From: Oscillospiraceae bacterium
Lineage (GTDB): Bacteria > Bacillota > Clostridia > Oscillospirales > CAG-272
Assembly: GCA_015064725.1 (NCBI GenBank)
Contig: SVRQ01000015.1
Span: forward strand, 1 to 42,095
Reading direction: 5' to 3'
Length of the DNA: 42,095 bases
The translations under genes and the position numbers were made by a program. Below are positions 24,835-33,533 of the stretch, piece by piece. Under the pieces are notes generated by a model, which did no database searches, was not told the DNA's origin, and was given only the letters and a program-made list of their open reading frames with translations. Position 1 is the first letter of the stretch; each line of letters begins with the position of its first letter.

Positions 24835-26064
24835 TTACGATATTTCTATCAAAGTGTTGTCTATTTTAAAATAAACGGCGTATGTTTTATATGCCGAGTA
24901 TCTTATCGTAACGGTTTTTGGGACTCCCGCGTCAAGTGAGATCGTTTTTTTCTCCACGGGAGGTATAACATCGCTTTGGGGCTTCACGCTATAGCTTATG
25001 ACAGTATCTGTACTTATGGGTGAAGTAAGCTCAAGCGTCACGATAAATGTTCTTTTGCCCGGCTCGCTTGAGCCCGATGGAATACGGATATCCTTTACGT
25101 TTACGCTTATATCGCTTTCTTTTTCATTTTCGCAAATGTGATTGAGAGTTATCTTTCTTGGCGTAGCTTTTCCAATATATGTGTTTTGCGGATAATAATT
25201 TATCAGAACATTGAAAACCTCGAAGAAGTCAGCTGTTTGCTTCATATATTCGCCCGCTCCGAGCAAGCTTTCCACCTTGGCGATCTTGCTTCCCTCAATG
25301 CGGTATATGGCATCCTCCGTTTCTATCCAGCTTGTGCCAACGGTTAAAAGAGACTCTGATTTTGCATTTTCAAGCACCTGATTTGGCGTTTCCCCCAAGA
25401 TGCTTTCCGATATAGCATATGCTGTTTCACCGGATGGTATCATACTTTCAAGAGCCTTAAAAAGATATTCCGCGCCAATGCCGGAAAACGTCTGCGTTTT
25501 TATATATGGATAAGGGGAGATGTAATGCGTATATTGATATACCGCCGCGTTTTTGTTAAAATCTGTTGAAGAAACTGTAATAACAGGTTCGTCCGTTAAT
25601 ATAAATTCCGTATAGAATTCTTCTGTGTTTATTGCGATGATGGGTGTGCAAGTGCCTTCATCTGTCTTGATATGTGTATAAGCGAAAAATAGCCCCGACC
25701 CTATTGCGGAAGCGGGGTAGCCCCCTTCGTTGATAAGCTTTATTTCCAAGTCTGTTTGTTCAACATCTTTTACATAAAATTTTATATCGTCAAGGTTTTT
25801 GCAATATACAACCGGAAAATTTTCTTTGTCTTTGTAAAATTGTGCGCTTCTTATATAGGTTGAGTAGAAAAGGGTGCTGTTATCTTTACGTTCGGCAAGA
25901 AACGGGACAATGGTTTTTTCTCCTATATGCACGGCAATATCCGAAAAAAGCGTCTTTTCCGTATCTGTTGTTTGCGAAGTTGTTTCTGCACTTTGCAAAT
26001 TGCCGCAGGATACGAGGAGGATAAGGGAAAAAACAAGCAACAGGACTGATAATTTCTTTTTCAT
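24835..26064 (-). CDS. Lipoprotein family member 4 (domains A+B+C)
   Basis: 409 residues. Lipobox LLVSCGN (C20), Thr/Ser-rich linker, then domain A (IGEKTIVPFLAE, FPVVYCKNLDDIKFYV, GSGLFFAYTHI), domain B (GTSWIETEDAIYRIEGSK, VESLLGAGEYM, NYYPQNTYIGKATPR) and domain C (SLDAGVPKTVTIRY, NTLIEIS). The same full architecture as member 1, but the two diverge clearly in sequence. AAGGAGG precedes the ATG. A terminator-like hairpin separates it from member 5 upstream. Function unknown. Confidence 0.87.
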   Translation of the reverse strand: MKKKLSVLLLVFSLILLVSCGNLQSAETTSQTTDTEKTLFSDIAVHIGEKTIVPFLAERKDNSTLFYSTYIRSAQFYKDKENFPVVYCKNLDDIKFYVKDVEQTDLEIKLINEGGYPASAIGSGLFFAYTHIKTDEGTCTPIIAINTEEFYTEFILTDEPVITVSSTDFNKNAAVYQYTHYISPYPYIKTQTFSGIGAEYLFKALESMIPSGETAYAISESILGETPNQVLENAKSESLLTVGTSWIETEDAIYRIEGSKIAKVESLLGAGEYMKQTADFFEVFNVLINYYPQNTYIGKATPRKITLNHICENEKESDISVNVKDIRIPSGSSEPGKRTFIVTLELTSPISTDTVISYSVKPQSDVIPPVEKKTISLDAGVPKTVTIRYSAYKTYAVYFKIDNTLIEIS

Positions 26065-26091
26065 AACGTCCTCCTTGGGGGAAAAATGCGC

Positions 26092-26117
26092 AAAAGACGG
26101 GTATGCGCCCGTCTTTT
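26092..26117 (-). terminator. Hairpin between lipoprotein genes 5 and 4
   Basis: AAAAGACGGG / CCCGTCTTTT ten-base stem with six-base loop. On the minus strand it is followed by GCGCATTTTT. It probably reduces transcription from gene 5 into genes 4-1, or stops it so that genes 4-1 need another promoter, which I could not find. Confidence 0.65.
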
Positions 26118-26130
26118 ACAAGTGTTTGGT

Positions 26131-26790
26131 TTACTCTATTACAAGTGTGAAAAACGCGCCGTAATAAGCGTATTCGTGGAAAAGCTCCTGCCCGTTTTGC
26201 ACAATGGAATCTCCCGTGAACTTGATCATAGCGCGGGCATAATACGTGCCGCTGCCGTTTACCTTAACGGTTTTGCCGTCTGCATCGTAGAAAGCAAAGT
26301 TTTCTTCGCGGACTTCAACCCCGTTCACCGTGACTTTTATTTCATCAACGGAGGAGCAGGTGAGAGTGGGGAATTCCTTTTGGTCTTCTTTGAATGCGTT
26401 ATATCCGAAGTAACCACCGAGGATAAGAGGACCGTCGCCGATAGCTGTTGTGCCGTCGCCGTACATAAGGCTGTGGCTGAAAACGAGCTTTGGTGTCACA
26501 GACTTATCGCCTGCGGAGATAGTTACGTTTTTCTCCATAGGACGTTCGATGACTTGTGTTGCGCTCAGCGTTGTGACGAATGTGTCTTGCGTTGTGCCTA
26601 CGCTGTCTTTTGTCGTTACGCCTGTGATGCAATTAATCGTGGTCTGCGTTGTGACGGTCGTTGTCTGTTCCGGGACGGTGGACGGAGTTGCCAAGGTGTT
26701 GGCGCTCGTTTCACATTCGTCGCCGCAGGAAATAAGAAGCGCACAGATAAGTGCGGTAACAATAAAGAGAGAAATAATTTTTTTAAACAT
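26131..26790 (-). CDS. Lipoprotein family member 5 (domain A only)
   Basis: 219 residues. Lipobox LLISCGD (C22), a long Thr/Val-rich linker (about 25-95, with TTTVTTQTT), then a single domain A: VTISAGDKSVTPKLVF, FPTLTCSSVDEIKVTV, GSGTYYARAMI and a C-terminal YGAFFTL that matches HGAFFTV in member 1. Domains B and C are absent and the stop follows directly, so it is either a natural single-domain member or a truncated one. AGGAGGC precedes the start. It is the first gene of the cluster, 123 bases after the recO stop, with no clear promoter between. Confidence 0.87.
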   Translation of the reverse strand: MFKKIISLFIVTALICALLISCGDECETSANTLATPSTVPEQTTTVTTQTTINCITGVTTKDSVGTTQDTFVTTLSATQVIERPMEKNVTISAGDKSVTPKLVFSHSLMYGDGTTAIGDGPLILGGYFGYNAFKEDQKEFPTLTCSSVDEIKVTVNGVEVREENFAFYDADGKTVKVNGSGTYYARAMIKFTGDSIVQNGQELFHEYAYYGAFFTLVIE

Positions 26791-26913
26791 AATGTTGCCT
26801 CCTGTAAGAGTGTTTTTAGGAAGCGCGTGATTTGATAAGGGAGATAAAGACGGAACACCTCAAAGCGATAGGGAATGCATAAGAATTTAATATTTTTGCC
26901 TAAATACAAACTT

Positions 26914-27717
26914 TCAAGAAAGCGCGTGGTAGAAGTCCAGCGTTGCAAAATCCCTTTCGAGGTGGCAGAGAAGGTATTTTTCGCAGAGAACGGAAAAATC
27001 GTGCAGTGCATCATCCTCCAGCGTGAAGGAGAATATCCTTTCCTGGGGAGCCGAGAGTGCGTATATCACCGCGGCAAAAACGCTTGGCGTTATCTGAATT
27101 ATCAGGTGCGCGCCCGCATAAATGCCCTCCGCTTCGTTTATGTGCCGTGCCTCATCTTCAAAAAGCTTTTCGCGTGCGTGGTAGCAGTCCTCGCAGAAGA
27201 AAACACCGCTTGCAATATCGAAAAAATACGTCGGAAGCGGAGCTTTTCCGCACACGTCGCAGCCCGAAAGCCGCGGCAGAAAGCCTGCGTAGCATACGGC
27301 GCGAAGCTCGAACACCGCTTTTATAAGCGGAAGCGGCTTTTTGCCTTTTGCTATAGCGAAAAGGGAATTGAGCGTAAGGCGCAGAAGCTTGGATTCATCC
27401 GTGTTTTCCGTGGAGATATCTCTTGCCACGTCTGCAATATAGCTTGCAAGGGCAGAGCCCTCAAGCGTGTTGCGCAGATCGAAAAATCCTTCGATAAGCG
27501 TTCCCTCGCTTATATAGAAGACGTCCGTTGTCTTTCTCAGGACAAATTCCGAATAGCAGAACATTTGCGTGGAAACGAAGAAAGGGCTTTTCATTTTCTT
27601 CGCTCCGCGTGCGAAAACGGAGATCTTTCCGTATTCCGCTGTCAGAACAGAGAGCATTTTATCGAAATCGCCCACAGGCGTTTCGCGTATTACAAGCCCT
27701 TTGACCGTTATCAGCAT
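26914..27717 (-). CDS. recO: DNA repair protein RecO
   Basis: Recombination mediator that works with RecR and RecF to load RecA on SSB-coated single-stranded DNA. 267 residues, normal length. The N-terminal OB-fold is recognisable (VKGLVIRETPVGDFDKMLSVLT, given here in parts: GLVIRE and DKMLSVLT), and a four-cysteine zinc site is present as CDVC ... CEDC near residues 155-178. AAGGAG lies before the ATG. It is downstream of era, as in most Firmicutes, but a triple-hairpin repeat lies between them. Confidence 0.94.
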   Translation of the reverse strand: MLITVKGLVIRETPVGDFDKMLSVLTAEYGKISVFARGAKKMKSPFFVSTQMFCYSEFVLRKTTDVFYISEGTLIEGFFDLRNTLEGSALASYIADVARDISTENTDESKLLRLTLNSLFAIAKGKKPLPLIKAVFELRAVCYAGFLPRLSGCDVCGKAPLPTYFFDIASGVFFCEDCYHAREKLFEDEARHINEAEGIYAGAHLIIQITPSVFAAVIYALSAPQERIFSFTLEDDALHDFSVLCEKYLLCHLERDFATLDFYHALS

Positions 27718-27794
27718 TTTTGACTCCTTTTACGTTATAGGTGATTATTGTGAAATAGGTACAACCTCTTCCGTCTTTTGCTTTGCAAAATCCA

Positions 27795-27859
27795 CCTTCC
27801 CCAAAGGGGAAGGCTTTTTAGCCCTCCCCTTTGGGGAGGGTTTCACGACTTTTGTCGTG
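27795..27859. repeat. Triple-palindrome repeat between era and recO
   Basis: Three consecutive palindromes: CCTTCCCCAAAGGGGAAGG (27795-27813), CCCTCCCC-TTT-GGGGAGGG (27822-27840) and CACGAC-TTTT-GTCGTG (27844-27859). The first also occurs at 7376-7394. The first palindrome is followed by CTTTTTA on the plus strand. Elements of this style are, to my recollection, frequent between genes in gut Clostridia. Confidence 0.75.
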
Positions 27860-27896
27860 GCAGGAGAGGTAAAGTATAAAAAGCATACTTTGTTCG

Positions 27897-28781
27897 TCAG
27901 TTTTCGTCTTTAAAGCCGAAATTTGCAATAGCTGCGTTCTGTTCTCTCCAGTTTTCCTTGACCTTTACCCAAAGATCGAGGAAGACCTTTATGCCGAGGA
28001 TCTTTTCAAGGTCCTCGCGAGCCATAGTGCCTATCTTCTTGAGCATATCACCGTGTTTGCCGATGATGATGGGCTTGTGGGAATCGCGCTCGCAGAAGAT
28101 CTCTGCGCGGATCTTGATGATCTTGGAGGTCTCTTCAAATGCTTCGATAACTACTGCAACGCCGTGAGGTATCTCCTCTGCGAGCAAGCGAAGCATCTTT
28201 TCGCGGATTATTTCCGCGGCGATGGCGCGTTCGGGCTGATCTGTAACGATATCGTCGGGGAAGAACCAGGGGCTTTCGCAAGCGTATTTGCCAAGCTCTT
28301 CGATAATAAATTCAACGCCTTCGTTATTTTTTGCGGAGATCGGAACGACCGCAGAAAATTCACGCTCTGCGGAGAAACGAACTATCGTTTCCGCGATCTG
28401 CGCCGCGTTGCTTATATCCGTTTTGTTTATAACGAGGATAAGGGGCGTATCTTCGTCCACTTTTTTCATAATGCTCTTTTCAACTTCGCCAACGCGGTCG
28501 CCGCTTTGTACAACGAGAAGCACCGCATCCACGTCGCCTATAGCACCGTTTGCTTCCTTTACCATATAGGAGCCGAGTTTATCCTGCGGACGGTGGATGC
28601 CGGGGGTATCGAGAAATACGAACTGAGTTTCTTCCTTGGTAAGAATGCCCGTGATCCTTGTGCGCGTTGTTTGGGGTTTAGAGGAAACTATTGCAACCTT
28701 CTGACCGAGGATGGCGTTAAGAAGTGTGGATTTGCCTGTGTTGGGTCTGCCGACGATAGCGGCAAATAATGTTTTCTGCAT
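27897..28781 (-). CDS. era: GTPase Era
   Basis: Essential GTPase that binds the 3' end of 16S rRNA and assists 30S ribosomal subunit maturation. 294 residues. G1 GRPNTGKST, G3 DTPGIH, G4 NKTD and a C-terminal KH domain (IIGKHGDMLKKIG) are all visible. The start at 28781 (MQKTLFAAIV) is chosen because AAGG lies nine bases upstream; starts at 28790 and 28814 leave no room for a ribosome binding site or lack one. It is in the conserved ybeY-era-recO order; dgkA and cdd, often found before era, are missing here. Confidence 0.95.
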   Translation of the reverse strand: MQKTLFAAIVGRPNTGKSTLLNAILGQKVAIVSSKPQTTRTRITGILTKEETQFVFLDTPGIHRPQDKLGSYMVKEANGAIGDVDAVLLVVQSGDRVGEVEKSIMKKVDEDTPLILVINKTDISNAAQIAETIVRFSAEREFSAVVPISAKNNEGVEFIIEELGKYACESPWFFPDDIVTDQPERAIAAEIIREKMLRLLAEEIPHGVAVVIEAFEETSKIIKIRAEIFCERDSHKPIIIGKHGDMLKKIGTMAREDLEKILGIKVFLDLWVKVKENWREQNAAIANFGFKDEN

Positions 28782-28966
28782 ATTTTTCATCCTTATCTTT
28801 AAATGTATTATCACGCTCCTTTGCTTATTAGTCGAAGCAGGGGAGCTATTTTCTCATTGCTTATGTGAATTTTTGCGTGTATCTTAGCACGGACTTATCG
28901 GACGGCCAATGGTCGCCCCCACAAAAACGATTTATTTTTGAGGTAAGAGAGGAGAGAAGGTTCCGC

Positions 28967-29446
28967 TTACTCTCTTTTAAGCCCCATGGAGGAAAGAACG
29001 GCTTCCTGTGTGAGGTTCATATAAAGCTCGTCCTCCTCGCTCGTTTCGTGATCGTAGCCGAGAAGGTGGAGCGTGGAGTGAACGGCGAGGAAGCATACCT
29101 CGCGGAAGATGCTGTGGCCGTATTCGTTTGCCTGCTCCATAGCTCTTTCCGCGGAAATTACAATATCACCGAGAGTTACGGATCTTGTTGCGGGATCGAT
29201 CTCGCCGTAAAATCCGTCCTCCCACATAGGGAAGGAGAGCACGTCCGTAGCTCTGTCCTTGCCGCGGTATTCGCGGTTGAGCTTATGGATATTTTTATTG
29301 TTTACAAATGTGACGGAAAGCTCCGCATTGTGCGGAAAGTTTTCGTGCAGGAGCGTGAGCTTTATTGCTTTTTTGATGAGGTGCTTTGTTTTAAAGCCTA
29401 TTTTGTATCTTTTTTGTTTGTTTGTGAAATAAACTGTCGTTTTCAT
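28967..29446 (-). CDS. ybeY: Endoribonuclease YbeY
   Basis: Metal-dependent RNase involved in rRNA 3'-end maturation and ribosome quality control. 159 residues; the zinc motif HSTLHLLGYDH (HxxxHxxxxxH) and the RATDVLSFP strand are intact. Its ATG overlaps the phoH stop codon (ATGA), so translation is coupled. A 185-base gap without a gene separates it from era. Confidence 0.95.
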   Translation of the reverse strand: MKTTVYFTNKQKRYKIGFKTKHLIKKAIKLTLLHENFPHNAELSVTFVNNKNIHKLNREYRGKDRATDVLSFPMWEDGFYGEIDPATRSVTLGDIVISAERAMEQANEYGHSIFREVCFLAVHSTLHLLGYDHETSEEDELYMNLTQEAVLSSMGLKRE

Positions 29447-30489
29447 TGTTTGTTCCCCTTATTTATTATTTTGTATCTTTCTTTTCTTTCTTTTTCGCGC
29501 TCCGCTTCAAGCTTTTCTCTGTTTGCACGCTCGTATTTATCGTAAGCAACAACGATCTTCTGAACGAGCTTGTGGCGCACAACGTCGCGCTCGCTGAATT
29601 CGTGGATTGCAATGTTATCTATGCCGCGGAGTATCTGCATCGCTTCCACAAGACCACTTTTTTTGCCGTAGGGAAGATCGACCTGCGTAACGTCGCCGGT
29701 TATGATGGCGCGGCTGCCCGCACCGAGGCGCGTTAAGAACATCTTCATCTGCTCCGGTGTGGTATTCTGCGCTTCGTCAAGGATTATGAAGGAATCGTCC
29801 AGCGTTCTGCCGCGCATATAGGCAAGCGGAGCTATCTCGATGCTGCCGCGCTCGATATGCTTCTGGTACGTTTCCGCGCCGAACATTTCAAAGAGGGCAT
29901 CGTAAAGCGGACGAAGATACGGGTCTATCTTCATTTGAAGGTCGCCGGGCAAAAAGCCGAGCTTTTCGCCCGCTTCAACGGCGGGGCGCGTCAGGATTAT
30001 GCGCGATACCTCTTTGTTGCGAAATGCCGTGGAGGCGGCGGCTACGGCAAGGAACGTCTTGCCCGTACCCGCAGGTCCGATACCGAAAACTATCGTATTT
30101 TTCTTTATAAGGTCGATATATTTTTTCTGACCGACGGTGCGTGCCTTGATGGGCTTGCCCTGCGTTGTAACGCAGACACAGTCATCCCCGAAGCGTTCAA
30201 GCTTTTCGCCGCTTTTGAGCGTGCCGATGATATAATCCACGGTCTGCTCCGTTATCTCGTTTCCGCGTGCATCGACACCCTTGAGGTATTCCAGCACGCT
30301 GTATGCGGCGTTTACCGCGTCCGCATCCTCCCCGCGGATGATTATCGCATCTCCGAGGGAGTTGTCGGTCTTTCTGTTGGCTATGGAAACGCCGAACGCT
30401 TTTTCAACCATAGCGGTATTCATATCGAAATTTCCGAAAATATTTGCCGTTTGCTCCATTGTTTCTGTAAGAAGCATTTTTTCGTTCAT
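29443..30489 (-). CDS. phoH: PhoH-family ATPase
   Basis: 348 residues from the ATG at 30489. Walker A GPAGTGKTFLA, Walker B FIILDEAQN and the conserved RGRTLDDS segment identify the PhoH/YlaK family; the N-terminal ~90 residues form the KH-like domain of the PhoL subtype. The family is a predicted RNA helicase/ATPase linked to ybeY. GGAGG lies upstream, somewhat far (ten bases). The frame is open 20 codons further into yqfD, but those are unlikely to be translated. Gap to yqfD is eight bases, overlap with ybeY four. Confidence 0.94.
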   Translation of the reverse strand: MNEKMLLTETMEQTANIFGNFDMNTAMVEKAFGVSIANRKTDNSLGDAIIIRGEDADAVNAAYSVLEYLKGVDARGNEITEQTVDYIIGTLKSGEKLERFGDDCVCVTTQGKPIKARTVGQKKYIDLIKKNTIVFGIGPAGTGKTFLAVAAASTAFRNKEVSRIILTRPAVEAGEKLGFLPGDLQMKIDPYLRPLYDALFEMFGAETYQKHIERGSIEIAPLAYMRGRTLDDSFIILDEAQNTTPEQMKMFLTRLGAGSRAIITGDVTQVDLPYGKKSGLVEAMQILRGIDNIAIHEFSERDVVRHKLVQKIVVAYDKYERANREKLEAEREKERKERYKIINKGNKQ

Positions 30490-30497
30490 TAAAAAAT

Positions 30498-31679
30498 TTA
30501 CCTCCGGGCGGTTTCTATTTTTATCTCCTTGGCAATGTTGAGCACGCATTCCGCCTCAAGCGAGAGGGAAAGCCCTTGCTCGCTTTCCGAAAGCGTGAGG
30601 CTTTTGGAAAGTATATCCGCGTCCGCAAGCTGTGTGTCGCTTTGCGAGTTTACCTCGTGCAACGCTTTTTTATAAGCATCGTTGCGGGAGAGCGTTACGG
30701 TGCTTTCCTCATATTCTATGTACGTCGTTGTTGTGACGAATATGGGAAGCTCTATTATGCCGAAGAGAAATAATTTTCTTTCTTTTACTATTGTATCATA
30801 TTTTGCATACGGAATGATAGTGTTTTTTGAAAGATTAAGCGATTTTGAGAAAAATTTTATGCTTTTTTTCTCGATCTTTGCACCGGTTTGTGTTTTTTGA
30901 GTCTGCTCAAACGGCACAAAGGCTTCAAAAAACAGCGTTGTCTTTCCATAGACGTTGCCTTTTGCGCGTACAAGGCGATATCCGAGCGCCTGAGAGTCTA
31001 TCACGCCGGAAATAAGCAGCTCTCCCTTTTTTACCGTCTGCAGCTGCTTTACCTCGCAGACACCTCCGAAAACCTCCACTCTCTCTATTTGCGCGTCATA
31101 CCCCGAAACAAGGTTGGAGGGGGATGCATCCTCGTTTTCTCCTTCGGTATCGCTGCGCTCACGCACGACCACGGTCGCCACTGTACCGCGCACGTTGACC
31201 GACATAAAGGAAAGGTTGCCCGCTTCCAGCACGATCCGACGGCAAATATCCCTTGTGTCAACGGAATTTTTGAACGTACCAAGACGGAAACCGTATGCGT
31301 CAAGACGCGACATTATCTCCTCTTCCGTGATGCTCGTGTTACCCGTTACGTTTATATCCCATATGAACATAGAGGAAAGAAAAACGGAAAGTGAAAATAT
31401 AAGAAGACCTATCAACATTCCCGTGCGAAGTCTGTAACGCCCCAAAAGCGCGAGAAGTCCTATCTCTCGGACGCGCTCCCCGTCCGAAGGCTCTTGGCAT
31501 ATTTCCGTATAGCGGCGAAATCCTCGCCGTGTAAGGCAAACGGTGTATTCTCCGTTTTCCTCCTTCGCTTTGCCAAACGGGATGCCCGCGCCGATGAGCA
31601 GACCGAAAACCTTTTGTGCCGATGAGCTTGGAACGCTCAAAAGATACGCGCCGAATATAAAGCGTGAAAGCTTGCTCAT
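30498..31679 (-). CDS. yqfD: Sporulation protein YqfD
   Basis: 393 residues, close to the usual length. An N-terminal cytoplasmic part, one membrane segment at about residues 88-107 (MLIGLLIFSLSVFLSSMFIW), then a large extracytoplasmic region beginning with NVTGNTSITEEEI, typical of the POTRA-like YqfD fold. In Bacillus the yqfCD genes are made in the mother cell and needed for late sporulation. The start at 31679 has AAGGAGGAA five bases upstream. It is next to yqfC, as in other spore formers. Confidence 0.92.
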   Translation of the reverse strand: MSKLSRFIFGAYLLSVPSSSAQKVFGLLIGAGIPFGKAKEENGEYTVCLTRRGFRRYTEICQEPSDGERVREIGLLALLGRYRLRTGMLIGLLIFSLSVFLSSMFIWDINVTGNTSITEEEIMSRLDAYGFRLGTFKNSVDTRDICRRIVLEAGNLSFMSVNVRGTVATVVVRERSDTEGENEDASPSNLVSGYDAQIERVEVFGGVCEVKQLQTVKKGELLISGVIDSQALGYRLVRAKGNVYGKTTLFFEAFVPFEQTQKTQTGAKIEKKSIKFFSKSLNLSKNTIIPYAKYDTIVKERKLFLFGIIELPIFVTTTTYIEYEESTVTLSRNDAYKKALHEVNSQSDTQLADADILSKSLTLSESEQGLSLSLEAECVLNIAKEIKIETARR

Positions 31680-31759
31680 ATATTCCTCCTTGCAAGTGTT
31701 GTTTAAAGTCCGAAAATGCGCTTCCAAAGCGGATTTTTACGGCTTTTGTAAAATAAGCG

Positions 31760-32029
31760 TCAAATGAATTCTATTGCGGAGATCCTTCCCGAAAGAAGCA
31801 CCTTCCCATCCCCTAAAAAGGATATTAAAAGCTGGGTGCCGCATACGCGCACCGTACAGGATGCTGTAAGGATCTTTGCTTCCTGCGTTGAATATTCATC
31901 TATGTTTTTGCAACCGCCGATGAGCAGTTCGTATCTGTCCGCACATTCAAGCGTCATTTTCGGCGCTAGTTTGTTGAGCGTTTTGGGGACGAAAAAGCTT
32001 TTTTCTTTGGCGGCTTTTCTTTTTTTCAT
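31760..32029 (-). CDS. yqfC: Sporulation protein YqfC (YabP/YqfC family)
   Basis: 89 residues, the usual size. VPKTLNKLAPKMTLE and the C-terminal strand-rich part with LLSGRISAIEFI are typical of YabP/YqfC. First gene of the yqfC-yqfD-phoH-ybeY block; AAGGAGA precedes the ATG. In Bacillus it depends on sigma-E, but I could not recognise a sigma-E promoter in the 71 bases shared with the divergent ylbJ gene. Confidence 0.9.
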   Translation of the reverse strand: MKKRKAAKEKSFFVPKTLNKLAPKMTLECADRYELLIGGCKNIDEYSTQEAKILTASCTVRVCGTQLLISFLGDGKVLLSGRISAIEFI

Positions 32030-32100
32030 AATATTTCTCCTTGTCGGGATAACGTAAGTTTTATCGGCATATCTATCTTATGAGAGAGAGGAGAGGAATA

Positions 32101-33195
32101 ATGACAAAAAAAGAAAGTCTTTTGAAAATTTTGGTCTGCATTATGTGCGTGTGGTGCGTGGCTTTTTCCGTGATTTTCCCAAAAACCGCATCGGAAGCGG
32201 CTTTTCGCGCTTTGCGCCTTTGCGCGCAGAGGGTCGTACCGTCGCTTTTTCTTTTTATGGCGGCATCTAAAATACTGCTTGCGTGCGGCGGCGCCCGTAT
32301 CTTGTCCTTTTTGACGGCGGGCTTGCCCGAAAGAGCTTTTAATCTTTCAAAAAGCGGCACGGCGGCGGTGATATTGGGGCTTCTTTGCGGTTATCCGACG
32401 GGGGCTGTTGTCATTTCGCAAGCACTTTCCCGCGGAGAAATGACGCAGAGCGAGGCGCAGAGCGTGCTTCCTTTTGCCACGGCTGCCTCTCCTGCATTTC
32501 TTGCGGGAACGGTGGGAGGCGCGCTTTTCTCCTCGCCTCGGTACGGATACGTGCTTATATTTTCGCAGGCGGCATCGAGCTTTATCTTGCTGCTTTTAAC
32601 GCGAAAAAAACGCTCCGAAAGCGAGTTTTTGCAGAAAAGCGGGAAGAAGGAAGAGCCGTTTTTGCCCTTGCTTGCGGACGCTGTGAAAGAGGCGGGAGTT
32701 TGCGCATTGTACGTTTGCTCCTTCATTACTTTTTTCTGCGTTTTTTGCACGGCGATACTTTATTTTCTGCCCATCGGAAAGACTTTAAACGCGCTCGTTA
32801 ACGGCTTTTTTGAGATAAGCTGCGGCTTTGCTGCTCTTGCGGAGCTTGAGTGTACGTTGTTTGAAAAGTATTTTCTCGCAGGTGCGATCCTGGGCTTTTC
32901 GGGGGTATCCGTTTTTATGCAGTCTGCAAGCTTCGTTTGTGAAAGCGGAATAAGTATGAAAAAATACACGCTCGGAAAATGCGTTCAAGCCGTGCTTTGC
33001 GGTGCGATATGCTTTGCCGCAGGCGTGTTTTCGGAAAAAGGCGCGGTGGATATCGCGTTTGCGTTTTTTGGCACTCAAGCACCCAAAATACTTTTGGGTG
33101 CGGATATTGCACTTGTTTCGGTGCTGATATTGGCTCTGTGTGCCGCTTTTATCGCTTTGGGAGCAAAAATATTACGCTTTTTTTCAAAAAAATAA
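32101..33195 (+). CDS. ylbJ: Sporulation integral membrane protein YlbJ
   Basis: 364 residues with about eight membrane segments. GLLCGYPTGAVVISQALSRG and LPFATAASPAFLAGTVGG are the YlbJ / nucleoside-recognition (Gate) motifs; the twin occurrence is typical. YlbJ is needed for spore cortex formation in Bacillus. The start at 32101 follows GAGAGGA; an in-frame start seven codons earlier would lie over it. It is divergent from yqfC, putting three sporulation genes side by side. Confidence 0.85.
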   Translation: MTKKESLLKILVCIMCVWCVAFSVIFPKTASEAAFRALRLCAQRVVPSLFLFMAASKILLACGGARILSFLTAGLPERAFNLSKSGTAAVILGLLCGYPTGAVVISQALSRGEMTQSEAQSVLPFATAASPAFLAGTVGGALFSSPRYGYVLIFSQAASSFILLLLTRKKRSESEFLQKSGKKEEPFLPLLADAVKEAGVCALYVCSFITFFCVFCTAILYFLPIGKTLNALVNGFFEISCGFAALAELECTLFEKYFLAGAILGFSGVSVFMQSASFVCESGISMKKYTLGKCVQAVLCGAICFAAGVFSEKGAVDIAFAFFGTQAPKILLGADIALVSVLILALCAAFIALGAKILRFFSKK

Positions 33196-33214
33196 GAAAA
33201 TTTTCAAAAAACTG

Positions 33215-33243
33215 TGGAAAAAAAACGCCAACTGATTTATACT
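33215..33243 (+). promoter_or_regulatory. Promoter of the structured RNA / mutS2 unit
   Basis: TATACT (33238-33243) with TGGAAA (33215-33220) 17 bases upstream. Transcription would start near 33250, about ten bases before the first hairpin of the RNA element and about 300 bases before the first coding start. Confidence 0.65.
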
Positions 33244-33261
33244 ATATATGTAAAACTATAA

Positions 33262-33533
33262 ATAGGGGAGAACTATGCCTTTTTGCCCCTATAGCCGAAG
33301 AGAGTCGAGATCATAAGCCTTGCGGCGATAAATTTTCGTATCTTTCTTTGTGCTTTGCCTTATCAAAAATTTATTAGCCGAAAGGTGCGTGCAGTTTACA
33401 AATATAAATCGGTCAGGATGGACAAAGGAAAAATTCGCAATAAAATAATATGGTGATATTATAAGAATTTTTCCTAAAGTACAGACAAGCGATTTTATTT
33501 GTAAACCTTATGAGTTCTGCTCTCTTCGGCTAT
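33262..33533 (+). ncRNA. Large structured RNA, identity unknown
   Basis: Nested complementary segments define a three-way-junction RNA. P1a: ATAGCCGAAGAGAG (33291-33304) pairs perfectly with 33520-33533. After a symmetric 7x7 internal loop, P1b: CATAAG (33312-33317) pairs with CTTATG (33507-33512). P2: GGC-GATAAATTT (about 33323-33335) pairs with AAATTTATTAGCC (about 33367-33379). P3: 33394-33411 pairs with 33490-33506, directly stacked on P1b. After a 15x15 internal loop, P4: GGAAAAATTC (33427-33436) pairs with GAATTTTTCC (33465-33474), and ATAATAT with ATATTAT caps it. CTTTGT in the P2 loop (33346-33351) could pair with ACAAAG (33422-33427). A 5' hairpin ATAGGGG/CCCCTAT (33262-33292) precedes it. 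It ends six bases before a ribosome binding site, so it may be a leader element or a separate RNA such as an unusual 6S or raiA RNA. Confidence 0.78.

Noticed and set aside
28880-28925. GGACGGCCAATGGTCGCCCC near the ybeY-era gap, resembling a dispersed clostridial repeat
   Set aside because: Only one copy is present in the window and its pairing is imperfect, so a repeat call cannot be supported here.
32030-32100. Sigma-E type promoter for yqfC
   Set aside because: Expected from Bacillus biology, but no sequence with the right boxes and spacing could be identified.
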